DNA of 64,000 nt from NCBI RefSeq assembly GCF_901000735.1, contig NC_081541.1:20621841-20685840 (forward strand). Direction: 5' to 3'. Each line of letters opens with the position of its first letter. Position 1 is the stretch's first letter. Shown piece by piece: positions 1 to 11,573 of the stretch. The notes below the pieces were generated by a model that saw only the letters and a list, made by a program, of their open reading frames with translations, was not told where the DNA came from and did no database searches. The position numbers were made by a program, and so were the translations under genes. This DNA comes from Corylus avellana. Taxonomy: Eukaryota; Streptophyta; Magnoliopsida; Fagales; Betulaceae.

Positions 1-1115
1 AGGCTTTGGTAGAGCGATCGATTGCAGAGGATCTGTGATCGAGCACACTGCAGGTGAGGATGGCACATGCGAGGCATCCACGATCGAGCTCATGCACGAG
101 GAGGATCGATCGTAGACCTGCGATCGATCGCACACGGACTGCGATCGAGCGCACCTGTGCTTGATGGCCAAGACAACCGCCAGCCCTGTTATGGAAAGAG
201 CACTTTTAGGGTTTTGTAAGCTTAGTGCGAACTAGGGTTCAAGCCTTATGATTTTTAGGGGTTCTAGAGTATTCCTAAAAGCCTATAAATAGACCCTTAA
301 GCCTCTAGAATAGATATACTTTTGAAGGGGAAGAATTGGAGCTCTCAAGTTCAAGTTTCGGGTTTATTCTTTTCCTTTCTTTTCATTTATTTTATGAAGA
401 TATTTAACATCAACTCTATGTGTAACTAATTTATTTAGTAGGGCTAGATTGAAGCCCTAGTTATGTTTAGTTAATATTCAATATTTGCGCCTTTGTGATG
501 ATCTTGTTGTGATATCTAACTTGATTAATACCTAGTTTCATGAATTCCTCATATGTGTGTGCTGGATCAACATGTGCATGTGGTATGGACTAGTTAGTTA
601 AATCAATTTGGATGATCGAGTCCTGGGTTTAACATAAGTAACAAAAGAAATCCACACCGGGTTCTTGGGTTAATCAACATGGGGAACCGGGAGTATATAC
701 CCATGCCCTAGGCCTCATGTATTTGTCGATTTCCATAGAATATATGCTTTTATAGAGAGCAACTTAGTATACACCATGCTAAATCCTTTAGGAAAGAAAA
801 GAGTTAGAGTATACACCCATGCCCTTAGGTTGACAAACATTAGATAGACATAACATGATCAAAGCATTGTCATATTGATATATTAGCTAAATATAATTAG
901 TGGTGGATATCAAAGCCTTACCTTTTTATCATTATCAACTTAAATCCAATCTCGTGTTTTATTTTACTTTGGAAATTGATTTTAGACAAGATTTAGCAAT
1001 CCTCGTGGGAATGACCCCATATTTGCACACTATACTACTGTGTTGACCTCGTTCACTTGCAGGTAAAACATCCAATTATTTGTCTATTAATTTAGGTAGG
1101 TAATTGTGGACAACA
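1..1115 (+). repeat. LTR, 3' portion (family III, Athila-type)
   Basis: Same family as the minus-strand LTRs at 14973, 18134, 35241 and 59520. The shared parts are a TATA-type TATAAATAG near 285-293, the GATGTT/AACATC-like stretch near 405, and an end reading GGTAATTGTGGACAACA. The 5' end lies outside the window. Positions 15-155 hold a CpG-rich palindrome cluster, with full 14-mers at 119-132 and 140-153. The right border (1115) abuts Tat-element protease sequence, so this LTR is inserted in the Tat element. Confidence 0.8.
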
Positions 1116-1129
1116 GGGCCCATCTCTCT

Positions 1130-3284
1130 TCCTATTAGAGCAAGCACAACGCCCAAATAGGCAACAATTAAAGTGGATTTCCTAGTGGTTGATCGACCAT
1201 CTGTCTACAACGCAATAATCGATTGGCCATCATTGAATAAGTTGAAAGCTGCAACTTCAACTTACCACCTGAAGATGAAGTTCCCGATGGATGAAGGAGT
1301 CAGGGAGGTCAAAGGAGACCAGGTTGCAATAAAGAAGTGTTACAACACTTCCCTGAAGAAACCCTCGGGATCTGTGCTCCTAACGATCAGTAATGTGGGC
1401 AGCAGAAAAGAGGAAGGGCCAAAGGGTGAACTAGTTTAGGAGCTAGTAGACGTAGCTATGGGGGAAGGCAAGGTTGTGACGATTGGCTCACAACTAACCC
1501 CAGAAGTCCGAGAAGGCCCTGTCAACTTTCTTCGAGAGAATGTGGAGGTGTTCGCTTGGACACACGAAGACATGCCAAGGATCAACCCCAAGGAGATTGT
1601 CCACCAGCTGAATGTGGATCAGGTGATGAAGCCGGTGAAATTGAAGAGAAGGAAGTTCACTCTTGATTGAAATATGGTCATTGTCTAGGAGGTGGAGAAG
1701 CTGCTCAAAGCTCGGTTCATCGAAGAAGTCAACTATCCTAATTGGTTGGCCAATGTTGTATTGGTCAAGAAGTCCAGTGGGAAATGTAGGATATGTGTAG
1801 ACTTCACCGCGGATTGATGTGTTAGTGGATTCAACGGCTAGAGATGGGCTACTCAGCTCCATGGATGCATTTTCTAGTTACAACCAAATTAACATGCATC
1901 CAGCTGACCGAGAGAAGACTGCCTTCATCACTGATTGAGGCTTGTACTGAATAGGTTCATTTCTTGGTCAACTGACAAGTGCCTCCCTTTCTTCAAGATC
2001 TTGAGAAAGGCATTTGAGTGGTTCGAGGAGTGTGAGCTAGACTTTGAACAGTTGAAGAAGTATCTGACTAGCCCACCTTTGTTGAGCCGAACTATTCGCG
2101 GAGAAGCACTATATCTATACCTAGCCGTATCTCCAACTACGGTTAGAACAACTTTAATCCGAGAAGAATAATGCACTCAGAAGCCAATATACTTCATCAG
2201 CTGAGCATTGAGAGGAGCCGAGAAAAGGTATGTGCAAATGGAGAAGCTTGCCTTCGCCTTGACGTCGATGAAGCTTTAGCCATACTTCCAGGCTCATATA
2301 ATCAAGGTCCTAACCGAGTACCCACTGAAGAAGGTACTACAGAAGCTAGATCTATTTGGCAGATTAGCTAATTAGGCAATTGAACTCGGGGAGTTCAACA
2401 TTGAGTTTGTCATAGACTTTTTGGTAGAATTCACCAATCTACCAGAAATAAAGGAGTGGCCGAGGGACGAAACATGGGTGATCTACGTGGATGGATCATC
2501 CACAAAGAAGAACGGTGGAGCCGTAGTGATGTTGATCACACCAAACAGAGAAGAGTTGCTTAGTTCCTTGAGATTGGAGTTCAAGACTACCAACAACGAG
2601 GCCAAGTATGAAGCAATCTTGGCTGGGAGATGGGAGCAGAATTCGTGGAAGTACAAAGCGACTCTCAAGTAATTGTCGGACACATCCGAGGAGAGTTCGA
2701 AGCTAAAGGGGATAAGATGAAGCTGTACTTGTCCAAAGTGCAAAAAATGCAGAATTTTTTCTTAAAATTATGCATCATCAATATCTCGAGGAAATAGAAT
2801 GAAAGAATAGACCATCTAGCTCGGATGGGTTCAGTAATGGACTAAGGCGCGAAAGAAACCGAAGAGCCAGTACAAATTCTACTCCAACCTGCTATAACCA
2901 AAGAGATAACGGTTTTAGCAATAGAGGTGATGCCCAAGTGGTCAGTCCAACTAAGGACCAAGGCTGCTCGGTTTACCATGGTAAATGGAATCCTTTACAA
3001 ACGAGGTTTCATGCTACCACTTCTCAAGTGTGTCTCAAAGGAGGAAGGTGATTACATCCTCTTAGAGCTTCACGAAGGAATCTATGGTAGCCATTTAGGA
3101 GCAAGAGTGCTAGCACATAAAGCTGTCAGAGTAGGGTTCTATTGGCCGAACATGAGTCGAGACTCGATGAAAATGGTCAAAACTTGCGACAATTGTTAGC
3201 GCTTTGCCAATGTTCCCAAGCAACCCCCCGAGGAGCTGAGTTCAATTTCCTCACCCTGGCCTTTCTCGCAATGGGGGGTGGATA
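1130..3284 (+). pseudogene. Tat pol remnant: protease end, RT, RNase H, aRNH, integrase zinc domain
   Basis: Recognisable blocks run in order. 1173-1439 is the protease/RT linker (VVDRPSVYNAIIDWPSLNKL). 1458-1930 is RT, including a KKSSGKCRICVDF-like block and DAFSSYNQINMHP, with stops at about 1668 and 1816. Most of the RT palm, including the catalytic FMDD-type box, is absent at about 1940. 1960-2400 is the RT connection and first RNase H. 2420-2830 is a second RNase H starting WVIYVDGSSTKKNGGA, the aRNH typical of Tat. 2927-3284 is the integrase HHCC domain, ending at QWGVDM where the solo LTR begins. Multiple frame changes make it non-functional. Confidence 0.85.
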
Positions 3285-5452
3285 TGTAATGACCCCAATG
3301 AAAGTTAGTTAACTGGTAACTATCTTCATGGTTCACCTCCCAGCCCTACCCCTCACGGGACAAGACTCAAGGATCATAACCTTTCATAAGCTAGAGACTT
3401 CAGCGGAAGACTTTCTAGACTTTAGGAATAGAGAGTAGTAATAAAACATTCACACAACATTCACGAAAGTAAACATAATTCCTCATAAATTAAAAGAAGT
3501 CACCAAATGTATCGTTCATCAGATCGTTACCACAACAAAATGGTTACATTCCTTAAAACATAATTGTCTTACAAAAGATAAACACATCAAATCCTAAGTT
3601 TAAGTAATGCTAATGAGATAATAATCTCAATCATCTCTACTCGGGCAGTTTCTCCATCATCCCACATGGACTTCAACCAGACTGAGTCCATATCCTAAAT
3701 AATGACTCGGATCAAGTCCTGTGCAATCACCCAAGTCCGGTCCATGGGCATCACCGTCTATGCTAGCAAATCCACACAATTATTCATAATGAAGTGGGAG
3801 GATATAAAATAAAATGAAGGGGCTAAGTCTAAGACTTAATGAATATTAACACAGATAACACCCATGCCAGTTTAGTAATGAACTCCATTTTATAAGGTAG
3901 GTAGCAATTTAATCATGACAGTTTTCAATGAATGTGATATAGATATATGATATATGCATATGATCATGAATAACAATGATAGCTCAACAATATGGTCTAC
4001 CCGAGATATTACCCTTTCTCAGCAGGGTTGGCACTGTCCCGAGCGACCTATAGTACAATGCCGGTGCCCCAGCCATTGTACGCTACGGTACATAACATTA
4101 GCGGCACGACCAAGTCTGACTTCAGGTGGCCCACACCGCTACTAATGTCCATCCTGTAGTGGCAAAGTCATATGGGAATGACTGTGCCTAGTCACGAAAC
4201 CATTTGATCCCAAGCCCACATAACACTCACACTTTTGACCATAAAGCTAACATGTATAGTAAGCCCATAGCCATTATATTGCACGTACCAGTGTACCATG
4301 TCATATGATGCAAATTATCTTGTCTGTATTCTACATGCAAGTTTCTTTACAAGTTTCACTTTCCTTAACATATTCAACACAACATTCTTCAGAAAAGCTA
4401 GAGTTCATGTGTAACAAGTATACATAGTGAGAGTTGTAAATATGCATGTTTCGGTACACAAAATAGACGTGCAGTTATGGGAAAAATAGTGCCAAGTATT
4501 ATGTGAGTTAAAACTCACCTGGGTCTACTAAGTCCTCCGAGTAAACCTCCAAACGTTTCAGGTCCAAATCTGTGAAAAACCTTCTATTAGTCCTAAGTCT
4601 AACTTAAAACAACCTCAAAAACATGAAAACTTGAGCTATTAGACGGCTTGGTTAAAATGGTGTTTTCCCCGAATTGCTCATGACTGTATGTCCGGTATCG
4701 AGATTGTACATCTTCCCTGAAAGTTTTAGGTAGAACCTCATTTGTTCCCAACATCCACATATCCTCCCAAATCCTTTCTAAGCCCGTCTAAATGGATTTC
4801 GAAGACCTCCTATCTCTAAATGAGGTCACCATGCAAAAGATAATACATCCGATCAAGAGAAATGCTAACTTTAACAATATTAAAGCACAATCTAGCTAGA
4901 AACTAACAATTAAGCTAGCATTAGAACAGCGTAACAACTAAGTAACGAGCTAGGTTAAAGGGCATTACCTCCTTCAAGCAAAACTTCAAGAAACTCCTTT
5001 CCGATCGCACAGAAGCTCACAAATCTCACAAAACACACTTACAAGCATTTTTAGTAGCCTAGGGTCGAGTTAGGCAGTGAACAGTGCGTGTGAAACTGAA
5101 GGGGGGTTGGGGTATTTATAGGGGAAGGAAATCTGAAGCGTTCACCAACTCCCCTGAAAAGTAGTGGATGTCCGGTACTGTTTACACAACAGTCGAAATG
5201 CTGTAGCGTATGTCCGAGTGGTCCTAGGCGTACGTCTGTGTGATCCCCAATGTACTATTGTCAGCATACATATAGTGGTCCCATAGCATACATCCTATAT
5301 TAATGACAGGGGTGTGCATTTGGTAACCCTAGCATACGTCCGGTCCGAAAGTCCAAAAATACCCAAAGTACCCTTCTAGCTGTCCTTAGTGACCCAAAGT
5401 TCAAATTGACCTTCTAACTAAGCTACCTAAGCTTAGTTAATTAATTGGCTCA
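3285..5452 (-). repeat. Solo LTR, about 2.17 kb, inserted in Tat integrase
   Basis: Bounded by TGTAATGACCCC on the left and GGCTCA on the right, that is TG...CA ends. A minus-strand TATA-type box (TATAAATACCCC) lies near 5110-5125, so the LTR reads on the minus strand. It contains no coding capacity. The interrupted integrase stops at WGVDM and resumes at MERFLW, so roughly 30 codons of host sequence appear lost. No clean target duplication is visible. It looks like a chromovirus-type LTR, but the family was not confirmed. Confidence 0.65.
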
Positions 5453-6170
5453 TGGAGCGGTTCCTCTGGAAGAATGTCATCTGTCAGTATGGTATTCGAC
5501 ACGCATTCATCACAGAAAATGGAAAGCAATTTGATTGCTATTCATTCCGAGAATGGGGTGCCAAGCTCCACATTAGAAACTACTTCTCATCCCCGAGACA
5601 TCCCCAAGCGAATGGGCAAGTAGACACCACCAACAAGAACATCTTCAAAATTTTGAAGAAGAAGCTTGGTGAGCGCAAGGGTGACTAGGCCGAGGATCTT
5701 CTAGAAGTTCTATAGGCGTACGAAACTACGAAGAGGACACCAACCGATGAGACCCGTTACACTCTAGCCTTAGGGATTGAAGCAGTCATCCCAGCCGAGG
5801 TTGGATCAGGAAGCTTCCGCGTGGAGACCTTTTGGCTAGAATCTAATGATGAAGGCATTAGGCTGCATCTTGACTTGCTGCAGGAGAAACGGCACCAGGA
5901 CCAAGTAACCATGGCAGCATACCAAGAGAAGGTAGCTCGGTATTTCAACCAAAAGGTCAAGCACTAAAGCTTCAAGATCGGAGACTTGGTTCTACGAAAA
6001 GTCACTGTTGCCACCAAGGACCTAGCTGAGGGAAAGCTAGCCCCAAATTGGGAAGGACCATACAAGGTAGTCGGATGCTGAAGAGCGGGAGCATATCACC
6101 TCGAGGACACCAAGGAGAAAGTGCTTCTGAGGCCATGGAATGCCAAACACCTCAAGAAGTACTTCGTTTA
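5453..6170 (+). pseudogene. Tat integrase core and C-terminal part
   Basis: Continues the integrase after the solo LTR. 5453-5688 encodes an integrase core segment with a degenerate target-site aspartate region (ITENGKQFD) and SSPRHPQANGQVD near the catalytic glutamate position, where the residue is now D. 5700-6170 continues in shifting frames with RTPTDETRYTLA, IEAVIPAEVGSGSFRVET and the C-terminal block KLAPNWEGPYKVVG ... WNAKHLKKYF. Stops at about 5686, 5715, 5966 and 6080 interrupt it. The final HLKKYF is the normal end of Tat polyproteins. Confidence 0.85.
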
Positions 6171-6833
6171 ATTTACTGTAATTTCGTCAAGAATATTCAT
6201 TTTCACTTTTATGATTTTCCATTGTAAAAGCATTTTCATCAATAAAGAATCTTCCGCAATTATAGTCTTAAACAAAGTCTTAGTAAATACTAGAAAACAA
6301 ATCATCGGGAAATATAGCCGCAATGGTGCTTTCCCGAGGATAACATTTGTGAAATATAGTCATAAAGGTGCTTTCCAAACTCAACCCAACTAAGAGTTTA
6401 AAACCTCAATGTAGGTTAATTCTAAGGTTGAAAGACCTTGGTGAATTAAAAGCCAACAAGGTGCTTTCCCCTGGCAAATGTTCATGAAATATAGCTATAA
6501 AAGTGCTTTCCGAACATAGCCCATTAAGAACATAAAGCCTCTGAAGAAGGATTGTTCAAAGGCCGTTTCCCGAGGCCAACGTTCAAGAAAAATAGTCGTA
6601 AAGGCGCTTTGTGAACTTAGCCCATTTTAAGAATGAAAAGTCTTGGTAGAAGGCTCATTTGAAGGCTAAACTACCTCTGTGAAATACAACCATAAAGGTG
6701 CTTTCCCGAGGCCAAGCATTCACAAAAATTAAACTTTTTAAGTTTGTTTTTAAAATTGCCAAAAGGATTAGAGAAAATGAGCGAGACCAAGAGTTTAGCA
6801 AAAGACTTCTCGTTAAAATTTTTTAAAAAATGT
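6171..6833 (+). repeat. Tat post-pol non-coding stretch with degenerate tandem repeats
   Basis: No gene. From about 6305 to 6720 at least five degenerate copies of a unit built around GAAATATAGTCATAAAGGTGCTTTCC occur in the same orientation (about 6309, 6349, 6485, 6585 and 6677), separated by variable spacers. This lies between integrase and the antisense ORF. Confidence 0.6.
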
Positions 6834-7889
6834 TTACAAGTCTTTAGCCTCAGAAGGGCTAGCCTCGGGAGCTCTAGGGCTTCCTGAGTTTACATTTTTT
6901 ACAGAAGAACCCAAAGGTTCTTGATCTTCAAAATCCTTTGGGTCAACACCAAACACCTTGATACCCCAAGCATCCGGCATCTCCTTCTGACCTAGGCGGG
7001 TGACTTCTTCAATGGCTGTAGCCAAGAAAGGAAATCTGGTCGCAGAAATGGTCTCAATATCTATCAAATCCGTGGGATCCTTGACTAATTCTAGGTATGT
7101 TTGAAAGCTCCAGATGAATCCTTGAGCCCATGTGCGATCTCAGATCCATGCTGCGAAGGAGAGCTTCTAAAAGTAACCCCGAGCCTTTGCCTTGTAATGC
7201 CTCAATTGGCTCTTGAGATGCTTGAACTTTTTTTGAAGATTGGATTCCTTCAACTTGGCAGCCTTCTATTTATTAATGGCCTTCTAAGCCTTTAGCAGTT
7301 GAGAATCAGCCTCCTCCTTCGCTATCTTTAGCTCCTCAGATAGTGCAACTTGTTTCTTCTCGGCCACCTTGCATTTTAGGAGCCGAGACGAGGCTTCTTC
7401 CTTTGCTTTTGAGAGCTCCTCGGATAGAGGGCCTCCTTTTCCTTGTCCTCCTTGTGTTGAAGCTCAAATTCTGTCAAGGCCTCCTCCATCTGATTCATCT
7501 CCTCTTGAGCCACCGAGAAGTCGATCTCCAAAGTCTCGGACTTTTCCTTAATGGCCATTAGCTCAGCCTCCAACTCTTGCACCCAAGCATTCAGATCGCT
7601 ATTCCAAGCCTCAAGATCTTGTAATCAAGAGTTGGCCTCAGAAGCTTGAGCCTTTAGCATAGCAAAGAATAATTCTGGCCCATAAGAAGCAACTCCTTGT
7701 CCTGCTCCGCCAAGACTCCCTGGAGCCGAGCATTTTCTTCCTCTAATTTTGCCAACTTCCTTTGTAGCTTATCAGTTTCAAAGTTTGCACCATGGATGAA
7801 GTCTCGAAAGTTGGCGAATATGCACACTAACTTCATAATGCACTGACAAAGGAGTTTGAATTAGTGTATGGCAAAAAAAAGGATCAAGT

Positions 7890-7943
<54 letters not shown>

Positions 7944-9670
7944 CAGAGTAGAGCTTATTGCTAGCTGAAAAAATAGCATGAGTTCTGCCACCTTTGTAGC
8001 AGAAGTCCTCCCCAAGTCCTTGAAATGGGCTGTAGGAATGATGTCCGCTATGGCCTTTAGAGGATGGCCAAGGAGCCCAATGCCCAGCTGGTTCAAAGGG
8101 AAGGGCATTCTCGAGCTTGAAAAGGCCCCGGTAGTTGAAGAGTTCACTGAATTTGGACTTGTCGAGAGATTAGTTGTAGTAGACAGGATCCCAGTGTTCT
8201 CAGCTCCCCTCGGCTCTACGGAAGCTTTGACCGGGACCAAAGTTTCAACATTTTCATATTCAGCTGGGACTAGTGCTTTATCTTGTTTAGCCTCAGCATT
8301 CTCAGCCGAGGTATCCACAACTTGGTTCATAGGCAAACTATTTTGTGGGGATGGAGACCGAGCCACAACCAGCGGAGAAGCCTCTTGCTCATCCTCGGCC
8401 TCAGTTGGAACAACTACTGGAATAAGTTTGGCCTCAACTCCCGAGAAAATCTTAGCCTGGAAAACCTTGTCTCTAGTTGGCTCCATTTCTTCATCACTCT
8501 CTACTTCAATCGGTCTGCCATCACATTTATGTGGGCTCCCCGACCTTCGAGCAGACACCTGCTTCAAAATATGCTCCACATCTAGGTCCTCTGTCGATGA
8601 ATGACAACAAGAAGGTGTCTTTGGTTCTGCAAGAACAACGTTGATAGGGAGAGCAGCTATCGGATGACCCTCAGTCACTAGAATTCCCAGAAGATTCATA
8701 AGATCGGGAATGGCATTGGTTTGAGGCATCTCAAACTCTTCCATTGATGTAGCCATCACCCAGGCAAAGGCATCTCGAAGATTGAGCGGAGCCATTTTCC
8801 TCTTTTTTAATGGTGACTCCTCGGATTGATCTACTAACTAAAGTGGAGTCGGATCCGGAGTGGGAGTGGGAGTTGGAATCCTGGCCACCACAGGAGTCCA
8901 TTGGAAACTTTTTCCAACCTTCCTTTTGCCTTTCTCTGCGCAGACTTCTTCAAAGGCCCGTTGGCCTTGACTTTGAATTTGCCTTTGTCGGCAGTAGTTC
9001 TCTTCAAAGCCTCGGCGGCTGGCTTCCTCAAAGCCACAACAGCAGGCCTCTTCCTCAGTTGAGCGGTGCCTCTTGATCCACCGGCTGGGGGGTACCCAGG
9101 TATTTCTCTAGGTTGGCCATCGTGGCCAAGGCATCATAGTTCATATGTGCCTTATTTTTCTTCTCCCAAGCAAATTTCAGGACCGTATCAACTCGATCCT
9201 GTTCCTCCTCAGTCAATTTGGGCTCACCTTGTCCTACAAAGAAGTATTCAATGATTAAAACGTGTATAATTATGTATACATTCATACTTTCGAACAAAGA
9301 ACACTCACCTTCCTCCGACGGATCGCTTGTTTCCCAAGGAAACCTCGGACCTTCCACCACCTCCGAAGGAGCGAACTCTCAGTCGCTCGAGGCAAAGAAG
9401 AACTTGTTCTTCCATCTTTAGTTGCTAGAGAAAGTTATCCCCAGCTGTATGAACTTCACCTTCTATCAGCCCTGGAAAGTGAAGAGTGCATTGGACTTGG
9501 GATTTTAGCAAGCCAATGTACCTTCATGAATTCTCGGACAGTCAAGGATGGTCAACCCCGAGGATTCATGGCCACAGGACCACGCAGGCAAAGAAAACCT
9601 TCCAAGCGTTTGACACGATCTGATGAGAAGCCAAGTTTAGGTGACTTAGTAACTCCCGAATGATCCTCGG
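6834..9670 (-). pseudogene. Tat antisense ORF (aORF) remnant
   Basis: Minus-strand coding remnants run from about 9670 down to 6834, opposite to pol, as in Grande/Retand-type Tat elements. Read on the minus strand: an N-terminal block containing KNKFFFASSD followed by a stop (about 9370); an exon ending near WETSDPSEEGE; a probable intron (9237-9311) with a GTGAGT donor and TTTGTAG acceptor; then GEPKLTEEEQDRVD. A basic stretch follows (9037-8834), then an acidic low-complexity 303-codon ORF (8795-7884), then coiled-coil pieces (7836-7376, LEEENARLQGVLAEQDKE). The last block is 7067-6834. It resembles proteins labelled putative gypsy-type transposon; function unknown. Confidence 0.65.
7894..7938. 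repeat. (GA)n microsatellite
   Basis: About 22 uninterrupted GA units inside the antisense ORF region. On the minus strand it encodes a run of Ser-Leu, which accounts for the odd C-terminus of the 303-codon reading frame there. Confidence 0.95.
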
Positions 9671-9739
9671 GAAGGGCAACCTGAAGCCTGCCCGAAACAT
9701 AGCCTCGTAGAGGCATACCTCATTCTCGTCTGTATTTAC

Positions 9740-11003
9740 TGTTGAGCGCCAAATATTGCATATTTGGACCCCTTAATTTATGTTTACTAAGCCTTTAGCT
9801 TTATTATTTTCTAATGTTTTGTGTTATTTCTTTGTTTTTAGTATTTTTTAGGTTGCTAAGGGAAAAATGCAACTTATTCCATTAATTATGGGGCTTAAGA
9901 CACTTTAGGGAGCATTGGCAGCAAATTTGGATTGAGCAATGACTCGCACTCGATGAGTCCCACTAAAAGGGCCATATTTAAAGTTGTAGAGCTTAGATTG
10001 AAGCGATCTTGGTGTCATTGGAAAGCTAACTCAAAGATATACAAAGAACGGTAGTGTACTTGAGTGCACATTTAGTGCGATTGAGCGCACACGCACCCAT
10101 CGAAAATAGAAAGTGATGCACGAGTGCGATCGATCGCACCTCGTGTGTGATCAAGCACACTCGCCGACTTGGCAGCGCTTAAATCCTAAAATAACATTAT
10201 AAATATCATTTTTTTTATTGTAAACGGACGGTGACACACTGAGGGAGTCGTGCTTTGTCAATTTTCATGCTTTTTGGGTTCTTGGAGCTTTAAACTCCAA
10301 TTCTTTTGTAAGTACTTTAATTTTAATGAAGTTAATTTAGTTTCTTTATGATTTTGTTATCATGAGAGGCTATATCTTAAACTAAGGTTGAAGATAAAGC
10401 CTCGCCATTGATTAGATTTCTGTTTTCATGTTTTGTTCGTACAATTCCGACCTTTAATGTAATGAATGTTCGTTTCAATTCAATTATGTGACAGAAATTG
10501 TGATTGATTGTGTTTATAAATTGTGAAAACGTTGGATATTTGTTGTGTTTCATCCAGTGGATACATTGCATCTTTTGGTTTACTTTGGATATCCATTGTC
10601 TTTCGTACAAAGCATGGATACATTGGATCTTTTGAACTAAATTAGATATGCATTATTTTTCGTAAATAAGGATGGATTCCTCGAATGTTTCAATTGGTTT
10701 ATAAAAACAATAGAACATATATAGGGATCAATTATTTGTCGGTTGTATGAATAAAAACATGAGAATGTATGCTTTGATTTGGTGAGGTGGATACGGAAAA
10801 CCTTAGTATTTTAATTCATTTGTTAAATTTATTTCCATTTAGTTTACGTTTTTGCATAACAAAATTCACACAAATTTCGGAACTAGGTTGAAATAGGATT
10901 AATTTTAATAGAAATTGATTTTCACACACAATTCCCTATCGATCGACCTCGCACTTGCACAATCTGTACTGTGCAAGTGCGAGTTAATTAAATTTGCACA
11001 TCA
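9740..11003 (+). repeat. 5' LTR of element A (family II)
   Basis: Starts TGTTGAGCGCCAAATATTG and ends AAATTTGCACATCA, directly before the primer site. It contains a CpG-palindrome cluster (10070-10165), a TATA box (10198), a TAAG-loop hairpin (about 10376-10394, one mismatch), repeated GGATAT.../GGATAC modules (10528-10680), and a perfect 14-bp inverted repeat close to its 3' end (10948-10983). Confidence 0.85.
10198..10206 (+). promoter_or_regulatory. TATA box of element A 5' LTR
   Basis: TATAAATAT in the expected U3/R position, downstream of the CpG-palindrome cluster and about 170 bp upstream of the hairpin. The equivalent boxes are conserved in the other family II LTRs (for example near 14914 and 38034). 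Confidence 0.6.
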
Positions 11004-11009
11004 AGTTTT

Positions 11010-11027
11010 TGGCATCGTTGTCGGGGA
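11010..11027 (+). other. Primer-binding site (tRNA-Asp type), mutated
   Basis: TGGCATCGTTGTCGGGGA lies 6 bp after the LTR end. It differs from the Athila-type site TGGCGCCGTTGCCGGGGA at 20759 by three C/G to T/A transitions, as expected from deamination of methylated cytosines. Confidence 0.8.
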
Positions 11028-11573
11028 ATTGTCAGTTTGTGAAAATGGATTTTTGTTTGAATTAATTTTATTTTTCTAGTAGTTTAGGTAGATTTTTGTT
11101 TTCTTTTCTTTTTGCAATTTTATTTTATTTGTTTTTGTTTTTAAGATTTTATCTAACCAAAAAAAAAAAAAAAAAAGTTGGTTGTTTTTGTGTTTTTGTT
11201 GCAGTGTCTGCAAAACCAGTCCTTGCCAATGCAATAGATTGCATTGCACCTGAGCTCGAGCGCACTCGAGCAACAGGCAGCAAGCGATTGCACCTGCGCT
11301 TGACCCATCCCGAGCCTACGCTAGACCCATCCCACCCCTGCGCTCAAGCGCATTGCACACTCACGCTCAATCGCACTTCTCCTATGCTCGAACGCACTTC
11401 TAGAGATCAGCCTCAACAGACCAGAAGCAGCTAAGTAAAATTGTTTTTGCAAATTCTTTTTGTCCATTTTGTGTTTATATTTTGTCTTCTGTTTTTATTT
11501 TTCAAAAAAAAAAAAAAAAAATTGATTAATATTTCGTGATAAAGTGTGTTTTGTTTGAAGAGTGAGGGTAAGC
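11028..11573 (+). other. Leader of element A
   Basis: Non-coding, T-rich, with A tracts at 11157 and 11503. It contains a CpG-palindrome-type cluster at 11245-11405 (CTCGAGCGCACT and relatives) corresponding in position to the cluster at 20995-21125 of the autonomous element. Confidence 0.6.

Larger units (their letters stand above)
1116..9739 (+). mobile_element. Decayed Tat-lineage Ty3/gypsy retrotransposon, main body
   Basis: The order protease end, RT, RNase H, second (aRNH-type) RNase H, integrase, then an ORF on the opposite strand is diagnostic of Tat-lineage elements. All reading frames carry stops and indels. The 5' LTR and gag are missing because another LTR ends at 1115. A solo LTR (3285-5452) splits the integrase. 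The element is cut at 9740 by an Athila-type insertion; its likely continuation (3' end, polypurine tract and LTR) is at 36600-42285. The split assignment is inferred from sequence type and order. Confidence 0.8.

Noticed and set aside
7978..8604. Plus-strand open frame of 208 codons in the Tat 3' half
   Set aside because: It mirrors the 303-codon minus-strand frame, whose composition fits the antisense ORF. The plus frame is Ser-rich shadow sequence.
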